Source: Zasmidium citrigriseum (Eukaryota; Ascomycota; Dothideomycetes; Mycosphaerellales; Mycosphaerellaceae). Taken from it: a stretch of DNA of 64,000 nucleotides. Below are positions 41,747 through 51,241 of the stretch, one piece after another. A program made the position numbers and the translations under genes. Where the stretch lies: contig NHNW01000003.1 of assembly GCA_002786025.1 (NCBI GenBank), positions 620,001 through 684,000 of the forward strand, in the 5' to 3' direction. Position 1 is the first letter of the stretch, and each line of letters starts with the position of its first letter. A model generated the notes under the pieces. It had not been told where the DNA came from. It worked only from the letters and a program-made list of their open reading frames with translations, and ran no database searches.

Positions 41747-41932
41747 GTATTCTTTTTGCTCCTCGAGAAGTCTTCGAATCCAGCTGCGACCTCGAAGAGG
41801 ACCAGAGCAGATGGCAGCGACGTCCAATCCCATGGCCGAATCGAGACAGACTTGGCTGTCGTCTTTTACATTGGGTATCGAGATCAGCGCATATCAATGC
41901 ATTTGATCAATCCGCTCTCCATCTACCAACCG
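41747..41932. other. Spacer between the two tRNA-like units
   Basis: 186 bases, unrelated to the units themselves. It opens with the T-tract terminator of copy 1; nothing else recognised. Confidence 0.5.
41752..41756 (+). terminator. Pol III T-tract terminator, tRNA-like copy 1
   Basis: Five Ts six bases after the acceptor end, the usual distance for a tRNA gene. Confidence 0.6.
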
Positions 41933-42092
41933 GGCCCCGTGGTGCAATGGAAAGCACGTCCAGTTTCAGAGGCAACCTGGCCGAGCCAGGCTATGGTGCG
42001 CAGCGCGTGGCGCTATTTTAGCACCGCCGATTGTATCGGTCACGCAAGTGATTCGTGACTGGAAGATCTCTGTTCGATCCAGAGTGGAGCCA
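41933..42092 (+). tRNA. tRNA-like Pol III unit, copy 2, with long structured insert in the anticodon region (identity unclear)
   Basis: Same architecture as copy 1. Acceptor GGCCCCG/TGGAGCC has one C-A mismatch and one G-U pair. D stem GTGC/GCAC and T arm CTCTG-TTCGATC-CAGAG are intact; A-box TGGTGCAATGG and B-box TGTTCGATCCA are good; TTTTTT follows at 42099-42104. Anticodon stem strands TCCAG and CTGGA pair fully. A 37/38 intron would leave loop TTTCAG+A, anticodon UCA. The insert itself folds into neat hairpins: CCTGGC-cga-GCCAGG, CCGAT-tgt-ATCGG and GTCACG-...-CGTGAC. The last ~80 bases are nearly identical to copy 1, the middle is diverged. Confidence 0.55.
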
Positions 42093-42098
42093 GCAATC

Positions 42099-42104
42099 TT
42101 TTTT
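42099..42104 (+). terminator. Pol III T-tract terminator, tRNA-like copy 2
   Basis: Six Ts seven bases after the unit, equivalent to the tract after copy 1. Confidence 0.6.
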
Positions 42105-42719
42105 GCTTACTGACATGTCTTGGGATCGCATTGACAAACACAGACCAGCAGTCGCAACGCTTTTTGGCCTAGGTCTCCCGTCCCGGCATCTAACACGACG
42201 AGCATCCTCTTCGGTGTCGAGGCGTGTATTCGCGAGAAAGAGCTTGGCAAGAATCGTGCGGTTAGGCCATAAATGAGACTCGGATGAAGGTGTAGATGGA
42301 CCGTCCTCAGGGATTCAGTCGGTGACGTTTTTAGTGGTAGCTGGAGGACAACATCTTCGTGGATCAATAGAAGCCCAGCATGGCGCCTGCAGCGGTGTGA
42401 TGCGGAGTTCAAGTGTCAGATTTCGTTTTCGAAGGAGAGCGGTCGAGCTCTATGCTTCCACAGGTGCGGTCGACTTAGCCTTCTGGAATCCTCTGAAAGC
42501 GGAGCGTTTCGCGACGCAGGGAGCCTCGACCCCTCTGCTGCTAGAACGTTGTCTTTGCGAATCCCAGGACCGCTTGAATGGAACGTACACATGAGAAGAT
42601 GAAAGCACATCTGCTGTAAGCAGTAACTTCAAGTTTTCATGCAAAATCGAGCTTATACGTACCGCATCATGGGTATCCTATGCAATCCACCAGCGCCTCG
42701 CTAGTTTTCATCATCAGAA
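42105..42719. other. Intergenic region downstream of the tRNA-like pair
   Basis: About 600 bases with no recognisable gene; the open frames are short and overlap on both strands. It ends at the stop codon of the Pom34-like gene. Confidence 0.4.
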
Positions 42720-43706
42720 TCATAACAGACTGCTCCTGCTCGCGCTCGGACTCCCTCTTGGACTTCCTCGTCCCTTCTCATACAGCCACTTGTTGTTCAA
42801 TCCCACGCTCGTCTTCGTTCCCTTGGTCGGCGTCTGCAGACTGCCCGAGCTGTCAAACTCGCTGAAGCCCAAGGGAGAACTCCTGTTGCTCGTGTAGCTG
42901 AGCCTCCTCCTCTCTCCTCCACTCCTCAGTCCACTTCCACCCGCAAGTGGAGACATCGACCCGCTGGTCCTCCGCTGGCTGTCGAATGGCGACGTGCGCA
43001 AGAAAGAGGCGTTGTTGTCCAGAGGTGTGCCGCGACCACTAAGTGGTGAACCGCTGACTTCACCGCGAACGCTACTGCTAGTAGAGCGCGGAGTGTTCGA
43101 GCGGGAGAATCGCGGTGGCGTGATATACTGCTCTTTCTCTTGCGGCGTGGCAGGTCGAGACATGGGCGGGAGACCCATGAGTTCGCGTTGAGAGGGCGTC
43201 AGAGGGATATCCTCGCAGGCGTCGGGAGTTCTCCAGAGAGGCAAGGTGGATATGCCGATGTTCGCTATGAGGAAGATTCGCAGAAGCCAGAGGACGTAGA
43301 CCGGATACGGGTGAACAAAGCGAATCCACTGGCTTGGGAGACTGTTGTATGTGTTAGACACTAGTGAGGCAATTGATACTCCCGGTACATACATCTCGTA
43401 GAGAAGGCTCGGGATGAAGAATGTTACGAGAATGACGGCGGCGCTCATGAGGATGTTCTTCATGTTGCTGCTGTCGAAGTTGGTCGCGTTGCGTCGGCGA
43501 ATGATCTCGTCCATGCGTGGGTGTATCCAGCCATGTTGGTGGACACTCAATGGAGTAGATGGTTTCGCAGGTGAGCTCGTGCTTTTCTGGGGCGTTATGT
43601 TGAGCGAGGGCAGAGTAACGGGCACTGGCGATGCGCTCGTCCTGCCGGCAGACGTCTGCGTGACGGCCTGCGATGAGGTTGATCGCACTAGTGAAGTCGA
43701 GGACAT
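42720..43706 (-). CDS. pom34: Pom34-like nuclear pore membrane protein
   Basis: Exons 43706-43393 and 43341-42720, giving 311 residues. The 51-base intron has GTATGT, a CTAAC branch and CAG; because its length is a multiple of three and it has no stop, an unspliced 328-residue form would also be open. Two hydrophobic segments flank the splice (MSAAVILVTFFIPSLLYE and YPVYVLWLLRIFLIANIGI), followed by LTPSQRELMGLPP, the conserved motif of fungal Pom34 nucleoporins. The C-terminal 130 residues are Ser/Arg-rich and would face the pore or nucleoplasm. Pom34 anchors the pore complex in the nuclear envelope with Pom152 and Ndc1 (family knowledge). Confidence 0.85.
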   Translation of the reverse strand: MSSTSLVRSTSSQAVTQTSAGRTSASPVPVTLPSLNITPQKSTSSPAKPSTPLSVHQHGWIHPRMDEIIRRRNATNFDSSNMKNILMSAAVILVTFFIPSLLYEMYVPGVSIASLVSNTYNSLPSQWIRFVHPYPVYVLWLLRIFLIANIGISTLPLWRTPDACEDIPLTPSQRELMGLPPMSRPATPQEKEQYITPPRFSRSNTPRSTSSSVRGEVSGSPLSGRGTPLDNNASFLRTSPFDSQRRTSGSMSPLAGGSGLRSGGERRRLSYTSNRSSPLGFSEFDSSGSLQTPTKGTKTSVGLNNKWLYEKGRGSPRGSPSASRSSLL

Positions 43707-44041
43707 GGTCGCGTTACTTCGCGTGTTTCTGTCTGCTGTGCAAGTTAGTATGTTAGTCCTGGCCGTCCGTGGGCATCTATGCCATGCTGGTGTTGAGTGT
43801 GGTGTTGTTCAAAGAAACAGTGGTTGCTAAGGAAGTGAAGTCGACGCGGAGGAAGGTTGGCCGACCCGACGGCCCGAGCTTAATCAAAACTTAGTTGAAA
43901 TTACTTGAGGAGCTTCATGAGCTCCAACTTGCGCCCCACTGCTTCGGCTTGTTTCACGAGCTGACGTCTGACGACAGTCAAAGTTGGCAGAGAACAACTG
44001 ACATGAACATTCGCAAAGCAACACATCGGGAGTGATTGACA
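43707..44041. promoter_or_regulatory. Bidirectional promoter, Pom34-like / AMP-binding-like genes
   Basis: 335 bases between two divergent start codons; no TATA box seen, no other gene. Confidence 0.45.
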
Positions 44042-45784
44042 ATGTCTTCCTTATTGCAGAGTCTCGACGCTCAAATCGCCTCAATCCTCTCCGACTGGTC
44101 CATATCAACCACGATCCTCGCCTTGGTAATAGCTGCTTTCTTGGTATATCCGCTGGTCGTCTCCGATGAACCCGACACACATCCTTTGCTGCTGGCTCGG
44201 CAAGGCACAGCTTCAGCAGTAAGGAATAAGGGGGAGTCAGCAATCTACCGAAGTCCAGAGGTTCCACACGGCTATCCTCTGAAGACCGGTTTGAATGTGA
44301 GGGACGCTGGAGCTCCGAGATGGGCAAGCGGGAAAGATGGTGACATTCGTGATATCTGGAGAGAAGTACAACGAGGTGGGCAGAATGGCAGTGACGGGAA
44401 AGAGATTCCCAAGGGACTCATCATGACCGTCTTTGGCAAGGAAGAGATTGTGGAGCATGAGATTGAAGACTTGTCCAAGGAGATCGGTATCATTGGACAA
44501 CATCTGAAGCAAGGGGGCGTCAAGAAGGTTGCTATTTACCTGCCCAATAGTGCGGAGTACCTGATGGCAATATTTGGTAAGAAGTAAGACAACGTTGTGA
44601 GGACTGACAACTGACTGCATACAGCATGTGCTTTTTATGGTCTGAGCCCGGTCCTGCTTCCGTTCAACCTGCCACACCCGAAGCTATACGAACTCCTGAA
44701 TGCAACCGGAGCCGACGGCCTTATATGTGGTGCGGGTACGGTACCGCTCGACGATGTGCCACAACAGGCCAAGAACATCAAGCTCCTCACGTGGGTTGTT
44801 GAAAAGACTAGCCGACACATGGACTGGAATGGAGCACCAGAAGGACGTCTCTCAGTCAGCGTTTGGCACGATGTCGTTGAGGAGAACAAGAGCAAGGCCA
44901 GCGCTGAGCTTCCAAGCAACGAGAATGGTGACAAGCCTGGAGATGTCATCACCATCTGGCAACCGACCGATCCCGCTGCGAAATCTGAGATTGTGGCCTT
45001 CACCCAGGAAAACATTGTGGCAGCTGTGGCAGCACTGATATCTGCCGTTCCTCCTCGCCAACGCCTCTCCTCAGCGGACTTGGTCCTCCCCGCCGACACC
45101 TTCACTCACTCATACGTACTCTGCCAGACATTTGCCGCCCTCTTCACCCACTGCAGCCTTGCCATCAACAGCGTAGCTGCCCCTGGCGTTGAGCTCGATC
45201 TAGCACGCCGTGGCGTTGCGCCGACAGTCATCATCGCTTCGGCCGAGACGATGACCAAGCTCCACCAACAAGAGGTCAGCGGCATCAGCACCGGTCTCCA
45301 GAAGTTCGGCAAATACACCCAGGATCAGACGATGTCTGCCGGACGTATGCCAACCGACGGCCTACTCTTCAAACTTCTCGCCCCTTCATCTTCAAGAAGC
45401 GAACCCGGCAAGCTTCGCCTCATCCTCACCTCCGACCGTCTAGGCGCTGGTAGCCCACCTCTCACATCAACGATGCTCTCTGACCTGCGCATCTTTACTC
45501 GCGCGCGAATCATCTACGCCTTGACTACCGCCAAGGTAGCCGGTGCCGTGGCACAGACGAACGTCTTTGATTACCGAAGAGATGACGGAACTGGCCACTC
45601 CCACTTCGGCATTCCTCTGAGCAGCGTGGAGGTCAAGGTCCTGAGCCCGGGTAATGATGCTGAAGTCGGCGCTCAGGAACCCAAGGGTGAGCTTGTGGTG
45701 ACTGGACCTGCTGTTGCTGGCGGTGAAGTCAAGCTGGATGTACGAGCGAGGATCAGGGATGACTTCACGATTGCTTATGCTTGA
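44042..45784 (+). CDS. Membrane-anchored AMP-binding (ANL) superfamily-like protein, catalytically degenerate
   Basis: Exons 44042-44576 and 44625-45784 with a 48-base intron; 564 residues. One membrane span follows a short head (WSISTTILALVIAAFLVYPL, residues ~20-41). The order of blocks copies acyl-CoA synthetases: KKVAIYLPNSAEYLMAIFG-ACAFYGLSPVLLPFNLPHPK corresponds to the N-terminal acceptor region, and EIVAFTQENIVAAVAALI aligns with the usual GVxxTHxNLxAAV helix. However, the phosphate loop (T/S)SGTTGxPKG that should precede it is absent; WQPTDPAAKSE stands there instead, and I see no YGxTE or TGD motif. So it is probably not an active adenylating enzyme. An ER or lipid-droplet scaffold role is speculation. 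Confidence 0.75.
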
Positions 45785-46104
45785 TCTGAATAGGACCGAA
45801 TATCGACGAGGATAGACTCTGCAAAATGAGACCAATCTTCTCTCAAATGTCACCATAATTAATGACCAAATGAATCGTCCTGTGGTAAGAATCACGTGTG
45901 TGGCTGCAGCACTAGCGCGCGGCCTCAGCTGCCGGCCGCTTGCTTGAACCAGCTCGACAGGCGGCATCGCCAGCCTTAGCTCCCTAAATCTCAAAATGAC
46001 GGCGACACCTCTTTCCTACCCTATCCACGCTCTTGAACGGAAATCAAAGCAGTCACTTGATGTAGTCGAGAGCCCGAAACATCTCTTTGACGCTGATAGC
46101 GATC
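45785..46104. promoter_or_regulatory. Intergenic region upstream of the C2H2 gene
   Basis: 320 bases; contains the presumed promoter. No gene or clear motif. Confidence 0.4.
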
Positions 46105-47769
46105 ATGGAGAGTCCCATTCGGATGAGCAATGGGCTGAACTGGTTCCCATTCGCAGACGAGGAAGACCTATCTCTGGAGCCAGATACAGGAGATTTATTC
46201 AATCTATTCGACGGTCTGACTGCACAAGATTCCGGCAGTCTGGCAGCCGGGACCAGTGCACAATCCTTTCCTCAAGAGCAACATGGAGAAGTGACAACCT
46301 GCCAAGACATGCACCCTTCAACGCACGAAGCATCGCCACAGAACATAGATGCAACGTGGTCTCCTCCCGAAATCATGGAATTTGAAGACTTATTGGACAA
46401 CTCTGCCATACCAACACTACAACTCAAAGACATCAAGACTTCCACCAACCACGAGCCTTTCCCAAGCACGTTTCCAGCCGAACTCGACCTCCAACCTAAG
46501 CCAACAGCCAAGGACGACAGCGACTGCTCATGGGACGAGAAGGACGAAGAAGAAGACTGGACGGCCAACCTCCGCGAGCTTCTCACCGAGTTCCGCGAGC
46601 AGACCAATCGTCTCACGACAATCACACTTCCTCTTCCAACACACCAGAGGAGGAAAGTGCATTCCATGTGTTACTTGATGAATCTCAGTCACGCTAGCAT
46701 TCCGGAAGGGACACAGAAGCGGGTCCTCATTTCGAAAGGCCTCATTCGAGAGGGCGAGGGGGAGAAAGTCTGGAATCCGCGGAGAGAGGCATGGACGGAG
46801 GGTTGCGTGTACCCGCGGATCATCGCCCTCTGGGACATTCAATTGTACCTGGATGAGCGTCCTTACGAGATCTGGGACGGCCTGGTGCATGACGCGCTGG
46901 CGAATGCTGGTCTGCCTCCTGCCATTGAGATCCTGGTCAAGAAAAAGTATGGCAAGGGTAGTGAGGCGTCCGGGGTCACCACTGCCTTCCTGCTGTATGG
47001 AAACATGCAGAGTGCGAGGATAGCGGCCACCTCCATACCGACGCGAGAGTTTTTCGGCCTCCGCATGAAGTCTTGCGAGTACTTGTACGTACCCGAGCAC
47101 CAATGCCCTGCAAATGACGGCCAGGGATCGTTGGATGGCATTGTGTCGCAGTTGAAAGCTAAGCCGCAGAACACCGCGATCCAAGTCCGGGCGAGAAAGA
47201 GGCCCGCTAAGGACAGCCCAACTGGGCGTCAAGACACCTTGAGCAGCTTGAGCGGTCAACTTGGCGACATTCGCCGCGCCCTCGACGTGTACGCAAACCG
47301 GTCACGTTATGAACCACCTCCGACGCAACGATCGTACAGCTTCAGCCGCTACCACTCCGAGTCCAATGCCAGCGACTCAAGTGTCGGCAGCAACTTCTCG
47401 TTCGTCGGCTCCGAGTTCAGCAATAGCGGAAACATTTCCAAAAGACCCAAGCGACAAGAGAAGGCCGTCGGAGGCTATCCATGCACGAGTGAAGGGTGCT
47501 TCAAGATCTTCGACCGGGAGTGCGATCGACGAAAGCACATGAAGATCCACTCCGACGAAAGGGCGCATGTCTGCTCGGAGTGTGGCGCGGGGTTCCATTG
47601 GCCAAAGGACTTGAGACGCCATGAGATGAGGCATCATCCAGGCGCTCGTGTAGACCAGCCCACGAAGGGAGATTTGATAGAGTTGCGCAACGAGATGCAG
47701 ACACCGGTGTCTCCAGTAGAAGAATCCTGGGCCGCGGTCCAGCTCAAAGAGTCAGGCTTTATGTCTTGA
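46105..47769 (+). CDS. C2H2 zinc-finger protein, putative transcription factor
   Basis: Single exon; the first real ATG is at 46105 (MESPIRMSNGLNWF), 554 residues. The N-terminal half is acidic with an activation-like patch (DEEDLSLEPDTGDLFNLFDG) and a DDSDCSWDEKDEEEDW block. A central folded region (SMCYLMNLSHASIPEGTQKR) has no name I know. Ser-rich linker, then two C2H2 fingers near residues 458-512: YPCTSEGCFKIFDRECDRRK-HMKIH and HVCSECGAGFHWPKDLRRHE-MRHH. A nuclear DNA-binding role is likely; targets unknown. Its stop is 41 bases from that of the convergent peptidyl-tRNA hydrolase gene. Confidence 0.85.
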   Translation: MESPIRMSNGLNWFPFADEEDLSLEPDTGDLFNLFDGLTAQDSGSLAAGTSAQSFPQEQHGEVTTCQDMHPSTHEASPQNIDATWSPPEIMEFEDLLDNSAIPTLQLKDIKTSTNHEPFPSTFPAELDLQPKPTAKDDSDCSWDEKDEEEDWTANLRELLTEFREQTNRLTTITLPLPTHQRRKVHSMCYLMNLSHASIPEGTQKRVLISKGLIREGEGEKVWNPRREAWTEGCVYPRIIALWDIQLYLDERPYEIWDGLVHDALANAGLPPAIEILVKKKYGKGSEASGVTTAFLLYGNMQSARIAATSIPTREFFGLRMKSCEYLYVPEHQCPANDGQGSLDGIVSQLKAKPQNTAIQVRARKRPAKDSPTGRQDTLSSLSGQLGDIRRALDVYANRSRYEPPPTQRSYSFSRYHSESNASDSSVGSNFSFVGSEFSNSGNISKRPKRQEKAVGGYPCTSEGCFKIFDRECDRRKHMKIHSDERAHVCSECGAGFHWPKDLRRHEMRHHPGARVDQPTKGDLIELRNEMQTPVSPVEESWAAVQLKESGFMS

Positions 47770-47810
47770 CACAAATCCTTCATAGAGCATAGACCACCCT
47801 CCACTTTCCA

Positions 47811-48623
47811 TCACCCTCTTTCCAACTCCCTCAACCTCTCCACCAGCGTCCCAACACACCCCTCCACAACCCCCCTCTCCCCCTCCGTCATCTTCCTAAG
47901 CACATACCTCGCAACATCCGCACTATCCCTACTCTCCGGCCGTCCAATCCCCACCCCAACCCTAACAAAAGGCACGCCCCCCATACTACTCAGAATACTC
48001 TTAAGTCCATTATGCCCCCTCGCACTAAGTCCCTGCTTCGTCTTAACCCCCAAAGCCCCCACCTCCCTCTCCAACTCATCGTGCACAACCACCAACCTCC
48101 CCTCCTCTCCAACCCCCAAAGTCTTGTTCCACGCGGTGTACGCAGCCCTGACGCCTTTACCGGACTCGTTCATGTAGGATGTGCTTTGCCAGAGTGTCCA
48201 AGTGGAGCCTTCGGGGCGGGAGAGCAGGCCGTTGCCGTAGGTCTTTTCTTTGCGGAAGGGTGGGTAGTTGAGGTGTTGCGCGAGGCGGTTGAGGACGGTG
48301 TGGCCGGCGGAGTGGAGGGTGTTGGCGTAGGTGGGGCCTGGGTTGCCGATGCTGCAGATTAGGAGGGGGAGGGGACGGGTTGAGGCGGGCATTGAGGGGG
48401 TTATCGCAATGATCGTGGTATCATGGTTTGTTTCGATCGCAGCAGCGAGCTTCTCAGTATTCGCAGTCTTCTTTTTGGGCTTGAATTTGGCTTTGCTGGG
48501 TGGTTTTGTGACTGAGGATCTTCGGCGCGCAGGAAGTGAGGTCGCTGGAGTTTGAGCACTGGCCACTTCGGTTTCGGATTCGACCTCGTCGTCCATCACG
48601 ATACTCGATCTTCTTCGGGCCAT
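47811..48623 (-). CDS. pth1: Peptidyl-tRNA hydrolase (Pth1 family)
   Basis: 270 residues from the ATG at 48623 (MARRRSSIVMDDEVES), which is preferred over an in-frame ATG at 48749 that would add a poor-looking stretch. Core motifs of Pth1: CSIGNPGPTYANTLHSAGHT (catalytic His; the usual HN pair is HS here), VVHDELEREVG (the Asp-loop), and LSARGHNGLKSIL (catalytic Asn). It frees tRNA from stalled peptidyl-tRNA, in mitochondria or cytosol. The N-terminal ~80 residues are basic and Ser-rich, possibly a targeting extension. No introns. Convergent with the C2H2 gene. Confidence 0.9.
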   Translation of the reverse strand: MARRRSSIVMDDEVESETEVASAQTPATSLPARRRSSVTKPPSKAKFKPKKKTANTEKLAAAIETNHDTTIIAITPSMPASTRPLPLLICSIGNPGPTYANTLHSAGHTVLNRLAQHLNYPPFRKEKTYGNGLLSRPEGSTWTLWQSTSYMNESGKGVRAAYTAWNKTLGVGEEGRLVVVHDELEREVGALGVKTKQGLSARGHNGLKSILSSMGGVPFVRVGVGIGRPESRDSADVARYVLRKMTEGERGVVEGCVGTLVERLRELERG

Positions 48624-49626
48624 TTCTGCAATTGAGATTGTGTACTTCGATGAGGTTTTATAAAGCCACGAGGGACTCTTAACACTATATACAATTCGAA
48701 TTCTTTGAAAAGCATTTGTCAAAGCCGCTGACTCACTGGATCCGGCCACTCAGCCACACCTCTCTACCAATCCAGACACCGATGATAAGGCTGAGGACAT
48801 GAACTCTCTTTCAATGCTCATCTACCTCATACACCGAGTGGGAACAGAATCTCGCTCGGAGAGAGCAGATGGATTGTGATTCTGATGATGTCAGATCCCA
48901 TTTCTGTCGTTGAACCGCACTCATTAAGGGCTGTTCCGGATCGCCAGAGACTCCAACAAAAGGTCGGCCTCATTCAACGGCCAGAACTCCAAGATACGAC
49001 GTAGCTTCGGTGTGTGTGAGGAAAGTCATAGGAAGTGAGGGTCCGCGACGTCCATAATTGTGCTGCTGTCGTCGAATTCGATTCTTCGGCATGCCGAGCC
49101 ACCAAGGACACCATCGCTCAACGAAACGTCAGGAAAAGACATTGACGCAAAGGTTCCCAGTCTCTCGACGATTTCTCGAACGATTCTGGTGCCGACATCG
49201 CAAGGAGCGTCGTGGAAGGCTTCGCAAGAGTGACGTCGCTCTCTTATACTTTTTTGGGTTAAAAGCCAGCGAGCTACGGTCGGCGAGTCGAACGTCCAGG
49301 TCAGAATTCTCTCTTGCTGATGGAAGCACAGGTTTTCGCCGGGGCGCTCTGACAACATAAGGTCCGGAATGAAGCCACTCGTATGCTGGATGACGTACAG
49401 GCTCTCACATGACTGGAGCGTGATTTCTTGGCGAGGATGTTGTGCTTTCTGATCGCAGATGCTCGGATGTTGCTGGCTCGCAGCCTGCCGAGTGACACTG
49501 TCGGTGGTCTAGCACAATCGTCAAATCCGAGTAGCAGTCCTGATCCAAGTTTGACGATTGTAGCTGTTATCCAACGAAGGAGTTCGGAGTAAGTGAAGTT
49601 TTTGAATCCAAGCTTGTAATGTCCTC
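48624..49626. promoter_or_regulatory. Intergenic region upstream of the peptidyl-tRNA hydrolase gene
   Basis: About 1 kb between the Pth1 start and the MOSC stop. Open frames on both strands look accidental. Presumed Pth1 promoter; no TATA box recognised. Confidence 0.4.
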
Positions 49627-50807
49627 TCACGCGGTCATGGGTCCTGCCGAACTTCGAACATCGTCTGTAAGAATTGGAGTGACGGCTGGAGACATGGAGC
49701 TCTCGCTTGCTGGTGTGCCCGGTGTAATGCGCTCAGTGACTTCGACTTCATCCCCAACGCGGAGGACTGCTCCAGCGGGTCCAGCGCAAGCGTACTGGCC
49801 GAATACGGGTTTATCTGCACATGCATGGTCAGCAAATGTCATTGGTATTTCGTCAGGATGCAGTCCCCTTACGAGGAAAGAGCTCATTGACTCTGCGGTC
49901 TTTGGCCAGAAGCCCATATAGCTGTCGGTTGGTATTGATCATAGTCCCCTTGTTAAGGTCGGCATTCAAGCTCAGGCATCGCACAGTCCTGAATAGACAT
50001 CGAATGGAAACTTCCTGAGATGGATCAGATCTTGATCTGACAGTGAGCATTGTCCAAGAATCTTCTTCATAAGGCTCTTGTTCGTTTCCCACGTCAACGT
50101 GAATGTTCGGCCTGAACCTGACAATGACGTCTTCGCCACGAGCGGAAGGTGGTAATCGTCGACGTGCGTCTTCTTCTGAAGCGCTTGACGTTACTAGCAA
50201 TGGCGCTGCATCTGCAAAGCGAATGCGCTGCGGCTGTAGCTTGTCATTAACTCGCATGGAAAGTGCCCGATACTTTTGCTTAGGCATGAACATGGCTCCT
50301 GGAATCTCCCGCTTGCCAGTGCCTCCGATGTAGAGTAGACGAACTTCTTTCCCGAGATGGTAGGAGAAGAACCTCGCTGCTTCAGGTCCCATATCGATGC
50401 CCTCAGCTTTGGTCCCGAAGATGCTGACATGAAAGACATCGTTGCTGACCAGGCTCACCGGGGACGGGCTGAGCGGTAGAGTGATGGCGCTGTTCTCCTC
50501 GGAATGGACATGAGTGATCGTCAATTTCGACCATGCTTTATCAATCATGGTATGGAACAGTCCCAGTTCAAAGTGATTCTTGATAGTGATGTGCTCGGCC
50601 AGGCCTTGAGTCTCGGCAGTCGGCAGCTTGACCAGGACATATTGACGGTCGAAACGTAGCCCTTCGTTAGTGATCTCGGCAGCATTCACCTCGACCGGCC
50701 GCAGCGATTTGACGGGATAGATGAATATCTCAAGGAGTCGTCAGTCTTTGCATAAATCTAAGTCGGAGGATGCGATCAGGGTGCTGACATACCCGCTTTA
50801 TCTTCAT
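49627..50807 (-). CDS. MOSC-domain protein (mARC-like molybdenum cofactor-binding)
   Basis: Exons 50807-50793 (15 bases), 50728-49873 and 49814-49627; introns 64 and 58 bases; 352 residues. The 15-base first exon gives MKIKR, and splicing to IFIYPVKSLRPVEVNAAEIT restores the MOSC N-terminal beta-barrel start (YPVKSL ... GLRFDRQYVLV). The C-terminal MOSC domain has RFRPNIHVD, the VRCLSLNADLNKGT block whose Cys is expected to bind molybdenum, and, across the second splice, PVFGQYACAGPAGAVLRVGD. Members reduce N-hydroxylated compounds (mARC) or act with nitrate assimilation enzymes; which applies is open. Intracellular; divergent from the Zn2Cys6 gene. Confidence 0.9.
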
Positions 50808-51241
50808 GATTGCGCCGTGGGCCAGCAAGGGCGCATACGAGGAATGTGAAGTAGAGTGTCGTCACGGGGCGAGATGTATCATGCCAGACGGCAGGTTCGG
50901 GATATGTAAGATGGTCGATGATAGAGGGAGATTAGTCGTCGGCCAGACGCCCGTTGTCCGAAGCCGCATCTTGGGAGGCGGCGCTTTCGCGTGCGGGTGG
51001 GGCCGGCAGAGCTGTTGCTTTGGCCCTCCGTAGTGCGTAATCACGCCTCACCTCACTCGACGAGCGTTTCAAGATGTCTTGTGCTCCCCCATTGCTCACC
51101 ATTGCACACGCCCTGCCTCAAGCACTGATTTGGAATCACCCAGCGAACCCGGGCTGCCTGATTCCGCCTGCTCGCGCGGTATTTGTTGCATGCTCGCCAG
51201 GTGCTCGCCCGCCTGGCGTGCTTCGGCCTCACCTACCCTGA
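50808..51241. promoter_or_regulatory. Bidirectional promoter, MOSC / Zn2Cys6 genes
   Basis: 434 bases between divergent starts. No TATA box seen; nothing else recognised. Confidence 0.45.

Noticed and set aside
41933..42092. Calling copy 2 an opal-suppressor tRNA (anticodon UCA)
   Set aside because: Depends on an assumed intron position; the sister copy gives an abnormal loop with the same assumption.
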